Source: Achromobacter sp. MYb9 (lineage in GTDB: Bacteria > Pseudomonadota > Gammaproteobacteria > Burkholderiales > Burkholderiaceae_B). From it: a DNA stretch of 64,000 bases. The notes below the pieces were generated by a model. It was not told the origin of the DNA. It ran no database searches and worked only from the letters and a program-made list of their open reading frames with translations. Within the stretch, counting starts at the first letter, position 1, and the number at the start of each line of letters is the position of its first letter. The position numbers and the translations under genes were made by a program. The stretch spans positions 372,001 through 436,000 of the forward strand of contig NZ_PCOQ01000002.1 of the NCBI RefSeq assembly GCF_002975275.1, written 5' to 3'. Below are positions 56,309-64,000 of the stretch, one piece after another.

Positions 56309-57213
56309 GCGGCCCGTTTGGCGGCGATCGCGTTGCCGGCCCGGCTGGAACCCTTGCGGTTCAGATGGGCTGACATCCATTGGCCGATGTCGACCACGGC
56401 GTCAAAGTCCACGCCGGTGTCGATGTCCAGGCCGCGCAGCATGTAGAGCACGTCTTCGGTGGCGACGTTGCCGGTGGCGCCCTTGGCGTAGGGGCAGCCG
56501 CCCAGGCCGGCGACCGACGTGTGGAAGATGGAAATGCCGGTTTCCAACGCGGCCAGAATGTTGGCCAGCGCCTGGCCGTAGGTGTCATGGAAGTGGCCGG
56601 ACACGCGGGCCGGGTCGACCACGCGCGTGACCGCCGTCATCACGTCGCGCACGCGCTGCGGCGTGCCCACGCCGATGGTGTCGGCCACGTCGATCTCGTC
56701 GACGTGCATCGCCAGGTAGCGCTGCGCCACGTCGACCACGGACGCCACGGGAACGTCGCCCTGGTAGGGGCAGCCCAACGCGCAACTGATGCTGCCGCGC
56801 ACGCGGATGCCGGCTTCGCGCGCGGCTTGCACCACGGGTTCGAAGCGGGCGATGGACTCCGCGATGGAACAATTGATGTTCTTTTGCGAGAACGCTTCGC
56901 TGGCGGCGCCGAAGATCACGATTTCGTCCGCACCAGCGGCCAGCGCGCCTTCGAAGCCCTTCATGTTCGGGGTCAGCACTGAATAGATCGTGCCGGGCCG
57001 GCGTTCGATGCGTGCCATCACGTCGGCGCCGTCGGCCATCTGCGGCACCCACTTGGGCGATACGAACGAAGCGGCTTCCACATTGGGGAAGCCCGCGGCC
57101 GCCAGCCGGTTGACCAGTTCCACCTTGATGTCGGTGGGCACGAATTCCTTTTCATTCTGCAGACCGTCGCGAGGCGACACCTCGACGATCTTCACGCGGG
57201 AGGGCAAAGCCAT
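56305..57213 (-). CDS. Hydroxymethylglutaryl-CoA lyase-type enzyme
   Basis: TIM-barrel DRE metallolyase. VKIVEVSPRDGLQNEKEFV holds the metal/base motif, GCALGCPYQGDVP and HFHDTYGQALANIL follow, and VAGLGGCPYAKGATGNVATEDV carries the active-site cysteine signature of HMG-CoA lyase. It cleaves HMG-CoA to acetyl-CoA and acetoacetate in leucine breakdown, or acts on a related 3-hydroxyacyl-CoA. Length 302 is typical. The other leucine genes (liu) are not adjacent. Confidence 0.92.
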   Translation of the reverse strand: MALPSRVKIVEVSPRDGLQNEKEFVPTDIKVELVNRLAAAGFPNVEAASFVSPKWVPQMADGADVMARIERRPGTIYSVLTPNMKGFEGALAAGADEIVIFGAASEAFSQKNINCSIAESIARFEPVVQAAREAGIRVRGSISCALGCPYQGDVPVASVVDVAQRYLAMHVDEIDVADTIGVGTPQRVRDVMTAVTRVVDPARVSGHFHDTYGQALANILAALETGISIFHTSVAGLGGCPYAKGATGNVATEDVLYMLRGLDIDTGVDFDAVVDIGQWMSAHLNRKGSSRAGNAIAAKRAA

Positions 57214-57323
57214 GTCTCTTCCTGGTTCGGTATTGGGTGACGCGGCGCGCAAGGCTGCGGCGCTTGCGTCAATATTAGCGCCATCGCGCGGCAGTTCGCT
57301 TACGCCGCGCGGGGAATGCGGCC

Positions 57324-58436
57324 CTACTTCAGCCGTTGGTAGCGGCCATCGTCCAGACGGGCGACGCGGCCCTGTAATTCCAGTTCGACCAGTTGTGCTT
57401 GCAGGTCGCCGGTATTCAGTGTCAGACGCGTTTGCAGGGTGTCCAGGTGCAGCGGGTCGAAGCCAAGCGCTTCCAGCACGGGATGGTCGGGCAGCGGGGC
57501 TTCGGGCCGGGGCGCGGCGCGCACGGCGGGGGTGGGGCCGGCGCCCAGTTCATCGGTGATGTCGGCCGCGGTTTCCACCAGCTTGGCGCCTTGGCGGATC
57601 AGCGCATGGCAGCCGCGCGACAAGGGGGAATGGATAGAGCCAGGGATGGCGAAGACCTCGCGTCCGCTTTCACCGGCCAGCCGCGCCGTGATGAGCGAGC
57701 CGCTTTGCTTGGCCGCTTCCACTACCAGCACGCCGCGCGCCAGCCCGGCCACAATGCGGTTGCGTTTGGGAAAGTGCGGCGGCAAGGCCCCGGTGCCCAG
57801 TGGAAACTCGGAAACCAGCGCGCCATGCGCGGCGATGCGGTGCGCCAGGTCGCGATGGCGGGCGGGGTAGATGCGGTCGATGCCGGTACCCATGACGGCT
57901 ACCGTGCCCGCGCCCTCCGGACCGGCGTCCAGCGCGCCTTCATGCGCCGCCGCATCGATGCCCAGGGCCAGTCCGCTGACGACGCGCCAGCCGTGCGCGG
58001 CCAGGTGGCGGGCGAAGGCGCGGGCGTTTTCCTGGCCGCCGGGCGTGGCGTTGCGGGCGCCCACGACGGCCAGCGACGGGCCTTGCAGATAGGCCGGGTC
58101 GCCGGCGACATAAAGCAGGATGGGCGGATCCGCGATGGTCAGCAGGCTTTGCGGATAGGTGGGGTCGGCCAGCGTCAGGATGTGCCGGCCGGGGACGCTG
58201 ACCCATTCCAGCGCGTTGTCTACCTGCGCCGCCATGTCTTCGGGCATGGGCGCGGCCAATTGGCGCGCCAACGCCTCGGGAACATGGCGCACCAGCGCCG
58301 TGGCCCGTTGCGCGTAAATCTGTTCGGGCAGGCCCAGGGCGCCCAGCAGCATGCAGGCGGTGGCGGACCCGATATTGGGTTCCAGGGACAGCCGCAGCCA
58401 GGCGGCTAGTTCGGCGGAAGAATGCGTGAGCGGCAT
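57324..58436 (-). CDS. dprA: DNA-processing protein DprA
   Basis: Binds incoming single-stranded DNA and loads RecA during transformation. The extended Rossmann domain is clear: LAVVGARNATPGGQENARAFA, GLALGIDAAAHEGAL, GTGIDRIYPARH and PKRNRIVAGLARGVLVVEAAKQSGSLITARLA. A C-terminal winged-helix domain follows (about residues 305-370). I start at MPLTHSS (370 residues); the upstream frame is atypical. It is divergent from def-fmt, the widespread dprA-def-fmt neighbourhood. Confidence 0.93.
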   Translation of the reverse strand: MPLTHSSAELAAWLRLSLEPNIGSATACMLLGALGLPEQIYAQRATALVRHVPEALARQLAAPMPEDMAAQVDNALEWVSVPGRHILTLADPTYPQSLLTIADPPILLYVAGDPAYLQGPSLAVVGARNATPGGQENARAFARHLAAHGWRVVSGLALGIDAAAHEGALDAGPEGAGTVAVMGTGIDRIYPARHRDLAHRIAAHGALVSEFPLGTGALPPHFPKRNRIVAGLARGVLVVEAAKQSGSLITARLAGESGREVFAIPGSIHSPLSRGCHALIRQGAKLVETAADITDELGAGPTPAVRAAPRPEAPLPDHPVLEALGFDPLHLDTLQTRLTLNTGDLQAQLVELELQGRVARLDDGRYQRLK

Positions 58437-58663
58437 GGGGCAAGCGAGTAAGGCGTCGAAGGGTGCATGAGTGTCGCATGCGGGGCAGGACGGGCCCTGC
58501 GGGAGCGGGACGGAACTGTCGCGGCGGCCCCGCCGCACGGGCCTGAATAAACCGGGGACGCAGCAATGCCCGCAATGCTCGACTTAGCCGAAAACTATTA
58601 GAAATCAAGACTCTAATGAATTAAACTCTTAGGTAAGCATCAATCACTGGCGATACCCCTTCA

Positions 58664-59176
58664 ATGGCTTTACTTCCTATCCTTCGCTACCCGGACCCGC
58701 GCTTGCACAAAAAGGCCAAGCCGGTAGCCGAAGTCGACGACCGCATCCGTCAACTGGTGCGCGACATGGCCGAAACCATGTATGACGCGCCCGGCGTCGG
58801 CCTGGCCGCGACCCAGGTCGATGTGCACGAGCGCGTCGTCGTGATCGACGTGTCCGAGGACAGCAATGACCTGCTGACCCTGATCAACCCCGAGATCACC
58901 TGGCGCAGCGACGACTACAAGATCTACGAAGAGGGCTGTCTGTCCGTGCCCGGCGTTTACGACGAGGTCGAACGCGCGTCGCGTATCCGCTGCAAGGCGC
59001 TGGACATCGACGGCAAGCCGTTCGAGTTCGAAGCCGACGGCCTGCTGGCCGTGTGCGTGCAGCACGAGCTCGACCACCTGGAAGGCAAGGTCTTCGTCGA
59101 ATACCTGTCCAACCTGAAGCAGAACCGCATCAAGACCAAGCTGAAGAAAGCCGAGCGCGAAGCGCTGCGCGACTGA
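58664..59176 (+). CDS. def: Peptide deformylase
   Basis: Metalloenzyme that removes the N-formyl group from new proteins. All three motifs are present: [16 protein letters not shown] and [10 protein letters not shown], with Cys and two His as metal ligands. At 170 residues it equals the E. coli enzyme (169). It is first in def-fmt, 43 nt before fmt. The 125 bp upstream gap is AT-rich around 58590-58640 and probably holds promoters for both directions. Confidence 0.97.
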   Translation: MALLPILRYPDPRLHKKAKPVAEVDDRIRQLVRDMAETMYDAPGVGLAATQVDVHERVVVIDVSEDSNDLLTLINPEITWRSDDYKIYEEGCLSVPGVYDEVERASRIRCKALDIDGKPFEFEADGLLAVCVQHELDHLEGKVFVEYLSNLKQNRIKTKLKKAEREALRD

Positions 59177-59219
59177 CGAGAAGCCCCCTCCCCAACCCGC
59201 TTGCCTTGTTCTTCATCCC

Positions 59220-60161
59220 ATGCGCCTAGTCTTTGCCGGCACGCCGGAGTTCGCCCGTATCGCCTTCGACGCCTTGCGGGCCGCAGGTCACGACATTGCC
59301 CTCGTCATGACGCAGCCCGACCGCCCGGCCGGACGGGGGCTGAAGCTTTCGCCCAGCCCGGTCAAACAGGCCGCGCTGGATGCGGGCATCCCCGTCGCTC
59401 AACCGCGCAGCCTGCGCCTGGACGGCCGCTATCCCGACGAAGCCGCCGAGGCCCGTGCGCTGCTGGAACAGGTGGCGCCCGATGTGATGGTGGTGGCGGC
59501 CTACGGCCTGATCCTGCCGCAATGGGTGCTGGATCTGCCGCGCCTGGGTTGCCTGAACATCCACGCCAGCCTGCTGCCGCGCTGGCGTGGCGCGGCGCCC
59601 ATCCAGCGCGCCATCGAAGCCGGCGATTCGCAGACGGGCGTGACGATCATGCAGATGGATCAGGGCCTGGATACCGGTGACATGCTGCTGGAGCGCGTGG
59701 TGCCCATCCTGGGCGATACCAATGCGGCGCAATTGCACGACGCATTGGCCCTGGCGGGCGGCGAGGCCATCGTTGAAGCACTGGCCGCATTGGCCCAAGG
59801 CGGCCTGACCCCGATCAAACAGCCCGAAGCCGGCGTGATCTACGCAGCCAAGCTGGACAAGGCGGAAGCGGCATTGGATTGCACCCAGTCGGCTGAATTG
59901 CTGGAACGCCGCGTGCGTGCCTTCAACCCGGTGCCCGGCGCCAGCATTCGCCTGCCCGGCTTGTCCGACCCCGTGAAGGTCTGGCGCGCGCAGGCGCTGG
60001 CGTCGTCGACGTCGGGGGAGCCCGGCAGCGTGTTGCGCGCCGATGCCTCGGGAATCGATATCGCGACGGGCAATGGCGTGCTGCGCCTGCTTGAATTGCA
60101 GAAAGCCGGCGGCAAGCGCCAGCCGGTAGACGTCTTCGTGCGCGGCTGGCAGCCGGCCTGA
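59220..60161 (+). CDS. fmt: Methionyl-tRNA formyltransferase
   Basis: Formylates Met-tRNA(fMet) with 10-formyl-THF. The N-terminal domain contains [19 protein letters not shown], the catalytic segment [17 protein letters not shown] and [12 protein letters not shown]. The C-terminal domain (about residues 210-313) binds tRNA. At 313 residues it matches E. coli Fmt (315). It works in series with def, the gene before it. The convergent CYTH gene ends 4 nt after its stop. Confidence 0.97.
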   Translation: MRLVFAGTPEFARIAFDALRAAGHDIALVMTQPDRPAGRGLKLSPSPVKQAALDAGIPVAQPRSLRLDGRYPDEAAEARALLEQVAPDVMVVAAYGLILPQWVLDLPRLGCLNIHASLLPRWRGAAPIQRAIEAGDSQTGVTIMQMDQGLDTGDMLLERVVPILGDTNAAQLHDALALAGGEAIVEALAALAQGGLTPIKQPEAGVIYAAKLDKAEAALDCTQSAELLERRVRAFNPVPGASIRLPGLSDPVKVWRAQALASSTSGEPGSVLRADASGIDIATGNGVLRLLELQKAGGKRQPVDVFVRGWQPA

Positions 60162-60165
60162 ACGT

Positions 60166-60684
60166 TCAAGTCCGGCGGTCGGCCAGCAAGTCCAGGTAGG
60201 CGCCCGACAGCAGCTGCGTGGGCGCCACGCCCAGGCTCTGCATCAAGGTCCGGGCTTCTTCCATGCCGGCTTCGGCGCTTTCGCCGTCGCGCAGCACCAC
60301 TTCCAATTCCAGGAATTCCCCCAGGCCCTCCACGTTGTCCAGGTGGATGCGGGTGCGTCCGGCCATGAACACCGTCCGCTGCTTTTTCACGCGGCCGATC
60401 GCGCCGTAGGCCCGCGTAAGCGCGTCGCGCAAGGTGCTGGGCGAATTGGTCGGCGAGATGACGTAGAAGCTCTCTTTGGGCCCGGTATCGTCGGCGCGCT
60501 GATAGAAGATCAGTTCACCCGTGCCATCGGCGAACGCGCGCAGCTTCAGCCGGCCGTGGGTGCAGGTGAAGAAGGTGTCGTCCTGGGCAATGAAAACCGG
60601 TTCTTGCCCGGACAGCGCGGCGGCCAGGGGCTCGATGGCCGCCAGGCTGTCGACCTGCGCCTTGATTTCCACGTTGCGTGCCAT
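60166..60684 (-). CDS. CYTH-domain protein (class IV adenylate cyclase-like)
   Basis: A 172-residue triphosphate-tunnel protein. The N-terminal NVEIKAQV matches the ExExK motif of CyaB-like members with Asn in place of the first Glu. Charged strands follow (LKLRAFADGTGELIFYQR, then KKQRTVF, RIHLDNVEGLGEFLELEVVL). Members include class IV adenylate cyclases and thiamine-triphosphatases; the substrate here is unknown. It is next to the PPOX gene (22 nt apart, same strand). Confidence 0.85.
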   Translation of the reverse strand: MARNVEIKAQVDSLAAIEPLAAALSGQEPVFIAQDDTFFTCTHGRLKLRAFADGTGELIFYQRADDTGPKESFYVISPTNSPSTLRDALTRAYGAIGRVKKQRTVFMAGRTRIHLDNVEGLGEFLELEVVLRDGESAEAGMEEARTLMQSLGVAPTQLLSGAYLDLLADRRT

Positions 60685-60706
60685 GCGGAGCGTCCTTCTT
60701 CCAGCG

Positions 60707-61333
60707 TCAATACAGGGTGCCGGCCACGCGCCCGGGCAGGTCGCGATCGTAGGTGGCGCCGTCGAAAGTGCCGGCGGTCAGGTCCGACAGGATGCGGCCG
60801 ACGCTGGGCAGGGCGCTGCGCGGCACCTGCGTCGCCGGATCCCACAGGCGCGAGCGCAACAGGGCGCGCGAGCACTGGAAGTACACCGTCTGCACGTCCA
60901 CGATCAGCACGGAGCGCGGCAGCTTGCCGTCGATCTCGAAGCGCGTCAGCAGCGCGGGTTCCACGCTGATGCGCGCCGTGCCATTCACGCGCAGGGTCTC
61001 GCCCACGCCAGGCACCAGGAACAGCAACGCCACGCGGGGATCGGTCAGGATGTTCAACAGGCTGTCGACGCGGTTGTTGCCGCGGCGGTCGGGCAGCAGC
61101 AGCGTCTTTTCATCTTCGACCACCACGAAGCCCGCCGGGTCGCCGCGCGGCGAAGCGTCCAGCCGGCCGGGGCCGGACGTGGCCAGCACCGCGAACGGCG
61201 CGGCTTCGATGAAGGCCTGATAGTGCGGATGCACGTGATCCACTTCCTTCTTCAGCGAGGCTTCTCCGGGCGAGCCATACAGCGCCTGCAAGGCGGCGGC
61301 GTCGGTGATGAGATGAGCGGGATCGGTGTGCAT
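60707..61333 (-). CDS. Pyridoxamine 5'-phosphate oxidase-family FMN protein
   Basis: A 208-residue split-barrel flavoprotein of the PPOX superfamily, likely the FMN-dependent MSMEG_1061 type. The core contains AAPFAVLATSGPGRLDASPRGD, FVVVEDEKTLLLPDRRGNNRVDSLLNIL and RVALLFLVPGVGETLRVNGTARIS. It probably uses FMN or F420 to reduce small molecules; the true substrate is unknown. It sits in the minus-strand run LOG, NTF2-like, HAD, PPOX, CYTH. Confidence 0.83.
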   Translation of the reverse strand: MHTDPAHLITDAAALQALYGSPGEASLKKEVDHVHPHYQAFIEAAPFAVLATSGPGRLDASPRGDPAGFVVVEDEKTLLLPDRRGNNRVDSLLNILTDPRVALLFLVPGVGETLRVNGTARISVEPALLTRFEIDGKLPRSVLIVDVQTVYFQCSRALLRSRLWDPATQVPRSALPSVGRILSDLTAGTFDGATYDRDLPGRVAGTLY

Positions 61334-61347
61334 GGCGGGGTCCAGGT

Positions 61348-61974
61348 TCAGGCCAGGATGGCGGGCAGGTCGTCGACGGTCAGGAAAATCTCGTTGGGGC
61401 CGCGTTCGCGGAGCGCGTCCACATGGTTATAACCCCAGGCGACGGAACCAACGTGCACGCCCGCCTTGCGGGCGGCGTCGATGTCGCGCATTTCGTCGCC
61501 CACCAGCAGGAAGCGGGCGGGGGCGATTTCGTGGCGGCGCATCAGGCGGTCGATCTTGGCAGCCTTGCCGAACAGGTCGGTGCCGCATTCGTAGTCGTCG
61601 AACAGCGCGGTGGCATCCGGGCCCAGCACGCGCTGCACGTTCTCGATGGAATTCGAGCTGATCACGGCCAACCGCAATCCACCGGCCTTCAGGCGCGCGA
61701 GCACCTCGGGAATGCCGTCGAACAGGTGCACGCTGGGATCGATGTCCTGCATCAGGGTGCGCACGTGCGACATGATCGCCGGCAGCTTCCACAGCGGTAT
61801 CCCCAGATACTTCAGGATGTCGGCGGCTTCGCGGTGGCGCAGGTTTTCGCGCTCCGACAGGTCGATCTTGCGGAAGCCGTATTTATCGGCCACGGTGTTC
61901 AGGATGGAATTGAACCAGGGCATGGTGTCCGCCAGGGTTCCGTCAAAATCAAAAGCGGCGATGTCGTATTTCAA
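61348..61974 (-). CDS. HAD-family hydrolase (phosphoglycolate phosphatase-like)
   Basis: A 208-residue HAD phosphatase with an alpha-helical cap. Motif I is AAFDFDGTLADT (residues 5-16), motif II VISSNSIENV, then AKIDRLMRR with the Lys, and motif III LLVGDEMRDIDAARKAG. No in-frame ATG fits; I use TTG at 61974, giving (M)KYDIAAFDFDG. It resembles Gph/PpaX. The substrate is unknown. It lies between the NTF2-like and PPOX genes. Confidence 0.85.
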   Translation of the reverse strand: MKYDIAAFDFDGTLADTMPWFNSILNTVADKYGFRKIDLSERENLRHREAADILKYLGIPLWKLPAIMSHVRTLMQDIDPSVHLFDGIPEVLARLKAGGLRLAVISSNSIENVQRVLGPDATALFDDYECGTDLFGKAAKIDRLMRRHEIAPARFLLVGDEMRDIDAARKAGVHVGSVAWGYNHVDALRERGPNEIFLTVDDLPAILA

Positions 61975-62003
61975 GTGGGATCCAGTAGACGGCGCAGGCG
62001 TGG

Positions 62004-62570
62004 CTACAAGCCGTTGGGGTGAAGCAGATAGTGGACAACCGGCGCCAGGGCTTCCAGCGGCGGCGCGCTGGCCACGACGCGGGCGGCGTTCGTCCAGGGG
62101 TAATCCAGCGCCAGCAGCCAGCCGAAGACGGCGGCCGTGTCGCCCGGCGGCAGCGTCACCATGGTTTCGATCGTGATGGTGAGGTCCGTGGCGCGGTATG
62201 GGGAGGCCTGGAATTTCCAGTCGTACCGGCCGCAGCCCACGCGCACGTTGCCGGTGGCCTTCTCGGTCATGGCCACGATCCAGTCGCATTGGTAGTCGGG
62301 CAGACAGGCGTCCGGTGCCGGCCGCGACAGGTAGAACGTGTAGACGTTGTCGTAGGTCTGGCCGAACTTGCGCACCAGCGTGTCGGCGATTGCCGCCAGC
62401 CCATGCGATTCGGGGGGGAAGGCGATGGCTTGCGTGCGCAGCGCCATTTTCAGCACGGCGTTGTCTGCGAATGCCCGCGACATGTAGTGCGGGCGATTCT
62501 CGTCCTTGGCGTGAAAATAGTCGCGCAGGACGGACTCGGTGCTGGAAGGGGACAACGAATCGGGCATCAT
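62004..62570 (-). CDS. NTF2-like (SnoaL-type) fold protein of unknown function
   Basis: A 188-residue protein with the pattern of a cone-shaped alpha+beta barrel: an N-terminal helix (SVLRDYFHAKDENRPHYMSRAFADNAVLKMAL), then strands including WIVAMTEKATGNVRVGCGRYDWKFQ and ITIETMVTLPPG. No catalytic residues stand out. The start MMPDSLSP is used; upstream residues would overlap the LOG gene. Its neighbours are HAD and LOG genes on the same strand. Confidence 0.65.
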   Translation of the reverse strand: MMPDSLSPSSTESVLRDYFHAKDENRPHYMSRAFADNAVLKMALRTQAIAFPPESHGLAAIADTLVRKFGQTYDNVYTFYLSRPAPDACLPDYQCDWIVAMTEKATGNVRVGCGRYDWKFQASPYRATDLTITIETMVTLPPGDTAAVFGWLLALDYPWTNAARVVASAPPLEALAPVVHYLLHPNGL

Positions 62571-62605
62571 TGCGTAAGCTTCCGTTGGGTCATGGGAGGG
62601 CGGCT

Positions 62606-63193
62606 TCAGGCCTTGATGGGATCGAACCACTTCGAGACATTGGGTGCCTCGTAGATGGCATAGCGGTCCAGCAAAACGGCGGGGTCTTCTTCCACCACCA
62701 GCATGTCTCGATGCTGGGGGCGGATGAACGCTTCATCGACGGCATGGTCCACGAACTGCACCAGCGCGTCGTAGTATCCCGCGATGTTCAGCAGGCCGCA
62801 GGGCTTCTGGTGCATGTTCAACTGCGCCCAGGTCCAGACTTCGAAGAACTCTTCCAGCGTGCCGGCGCCGCCGGGCAGCGCGATGAATCCGTCGGCCTTT
62901 TCAATCATCATGGCCTTGCGCTCGTGCATATTCTGCACCAGATGCAGTTCGGTCAGGCCGCGGTGCGCTTGTTCCTTCTTTTGCAGCAGCTCGGGTATGA
63001 CCCCGATCACGCGGCCGCCGCCCGCCAGCACTTCATTGGCCACGACGCCCATGATGCCGACCACCGATCCGCCGTACACCAGGCCCAGGTCCCGCTTGAC
63101 CAGTTCGCGCGCCAGCACGCGGGCCTGTTCGATGTAGTCCGGGCGGGAGCCCGGATTCGAGCCGCAATACACGCAAATGTTCTTCAGAGTCAT
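62606..63193 (-). CDS. LOG-family protein (nucleoside 5'-monophosphate phosphoribohydrolase type)
   Basis: A 195-residue Rossmann protein with the two LOG motifs: VYCGSNPGSRPDYIEQA and LVYGGSVVGIMGVVAN near the N-terminus, and LPGGAGTLEEFFEVWTWAQL, the PGGxGTxxE signature. It may release the base from cytokinin-like or ordinary nucleotides. Bacterial members outside plant associates have no fixed role. It heads the minus-strand run and is divergent from the ferritin-like gene. Confidence 0.92.
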   Translation of the reverse strand: MTLKNICVYCGSNPGSRPDYIEQARVLARELVKRDLGLVYGGSVVGIMGVVANEVLAGGGRVIGVIPELLQKKEQAHRGLTELHLVQNMHERKAMMIEKADGFIALPGGAGTLEEFFEVWTWAQLNMHQKPCGLLNIAGYYDALVQFVDHAVDEAFIRPQHRDMLVVEEDPAVLLDRYAIYEAPNVSKWFDPIKA

Positions 63194-63422
63194 AAAAAGT
63201 CGGAGATGGCCGTCCCGTTACAGATTGCGTCACGGGCTTTTCGGGAAGCCGATAGTTTACGCAAGGTTTGGCCAGGGGTTTTATTGCCCGGGGGCGCGGC
63301 CAAGCCCGGCGCAACGCAATGTTTGGACACAGCACGATCCGCCATGACCGGTAGACTGGGTTGTTCGGCACGACTGGAAATCCAGCGTCGTAGTGCTTTC
63401 ACTAACCCGAGGAGCTAACGAT

Positions 63423-63983
63423 ATGGAACACGCAACCCGAACCCCCCAGAACACGAGCCGCCCTTTCGACATGGACGTGAAGGCCATTCGCGCCAAGGCG
63501 CGCCAGGATATCGAATCGGGCGCCGTGACGGACACCTACCGCGCGGACCGGCAAACGGTGCTGAAGCTGCTGAACGAAGCACTGGCCACCGAGATCGTCT
63601 GTGTGTTGCGCTATAAGCGCCACTTCTTCATGGCACGCGGCCTGAATGCGGAACCGGTGGCGGCGGAATTCGCCGAACACGCCACGCAAGAGCAGGACCA
63701 CGCCGACCGCCTGGCCGAGCGCATCGTGCAGCTGGGTGGCGAGCCGAACCTGTCGCCCAAGGGACTCTTGGAGCGCAGCCATTCGGAATATGTCGAAGGC
63801 AACACGCTGGAAGAGATGATCAAGGAAAACCTGATCGCCGAACGTATCGCCATCGACAGCTACCGCCAGATGATCGAATACATTGGCGAACAGGACTCCA
63901 CCACGCGCCGTCTGTTGGAAGAGATCCTGGCGGTGGAAGAAGAGCACGCCGACGACCTGTCGGACTTCCTGGCAAAGGCGTAG
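63423..63983 (+). CDS. Ferritin-like (bacterioferritin-type) protein
   Basis: A 186-residue four-helix protein. The helices carry LNEALATEIVCVLRYKRHFFMA, AAEFAEHATQEQDHADRLAERI, IKENLIAERIAIDSYRQMIEYIGE and ILAVEEEHADDLSDFLAKA; E at the first helix, ExxxH at the second and EExxH at the fourth form a likely diiron site. It resembles the ferritin-like/Dps relatives found in Burkholderiales. AGGAG precedes the ATG. The role is probably iron storage or protection from oxidative damage. Confidence 0.88.
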   Translation: MEHATRTPQNTSRPFDMDVKAIRAKARQDIESGAVTDTYRADRQTVLKLLNEALATEIVCVLRYKRHFFMARGLNAEPVAAEFAEHATQEQDHADRLAERIVQLGGEPNLSPKGLLERSHSEYVEGNTLEEMIKENLIAERIAIDSYRQMIEYIGEQDSTTRRLLEEILAVEEEHADDLSDFLAKA

Positions 63984-64000
63984 AAGGGCAGCGCAAAAAA

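Overview
This 64 kb window is GC-rich (about two thirds G+C by eye) and looks like the core chromosome of a betaproteobacterium of the Alcaligenaceae, most likely Achromobacter or a close Bordetella relative. The arguments are gatCAB beside mreBCD-mrdA-rodA, the kdsD-kdsC-lptCAB-hpf-ptsN-hprK block, an orphan Bug (TctC-type) solute-binding protein, a general porin of the Burkholderiales type and a DUF4148 secreted protein. The genus call is from remembered gene content, not a search. I see no tRNA, rRNA, CRISPR array, prophage or insertion sequence.

Layout. 1-9.4 kb: gatCAB on the minus strand, back to back with the plus-strand elongasome operon mreB-mreC-mreD-mrdA-rodA. 9.4-10.25 kb: a gene-free stretch full of long inverted repeats. 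10.25-15.5 kb: an LDH2/MDH2-type dehydrogenase with a SLC13-type carboxylate transporter, then slmA, a HAD phosphatase and argB. 15.8-20.7 kb: a MetQ-like binding protein, the diaA-dolP-redoxin operon, yraN, rsmI and ogt. 20.7-28.4 kb: rlpA and rapZ, two cytochrome c genes, a MocR regulator, then hprK, ptsN and hpf. 28.6-33.6 kb: the LPS transport and Kdo genes lptB, lptA, lptC, kdsC, kdsD, then purT. 33.9-41.5 kb: a GbsR/MarR regulator in front of a complete cytochrome bd operon cydA-cydB-cydX-cydD-cydC, then apt. 41.6-51.3 kb: a LysR regulator, a three-repeat DUF4148 protein, a porin, ilvA, a YqaA-type membrane protein and a 1319-residue flavin/iron-sulfur oxidoreductase. 51.3-64 kb: a Bug protein, a YggS protein, an aminotransferase, an amino-acid binding protein, an HMG-CoA-lyase-type enzyme with a small membrane protein, dprA, def-fmt, and a run of small enzymes (CYTH, PPOX, HAD, NTF2-like, LOG) ending in a ferritin-like protein.

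Most of the window is housekeeping for envelope growth: MreBCD/PBP2/RodA elongate the wall, RlpA and SlmA act in division, the Lpt and Kds proteins build and move LPS, and DolP guards the outer membrane. PtsN, HprK and RapZ are nitrogen-PTS or cell-wall precursor controls. CydABX with CydDC forms a high-affinity terminal oxidase module with its own regulator.

The most unusual signal is non-coding. Two copies of a roughly 162 bp element lie 39 and 41 nt after the stop codons of two convergent genes (rodA and the dehydrogenase). Each has a conserved 86 nt core enclosed by long terminal inverted repeats. The terminal arms differ between copies, yet each pairs with its own partner, and an inner 9 bp stem shows a compensatory base-pair change. 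That points to selection on a folded structure: either a structured 3'UTR RNA or a palindromic miniature mobile element. Other candidates are a promoter and operator layout in front of the cytochrome bd regulator, a probably leaderless ptsN, an attenuator-like leader before the MetQ-like gene, and a poly-C tract at the start of mreC.
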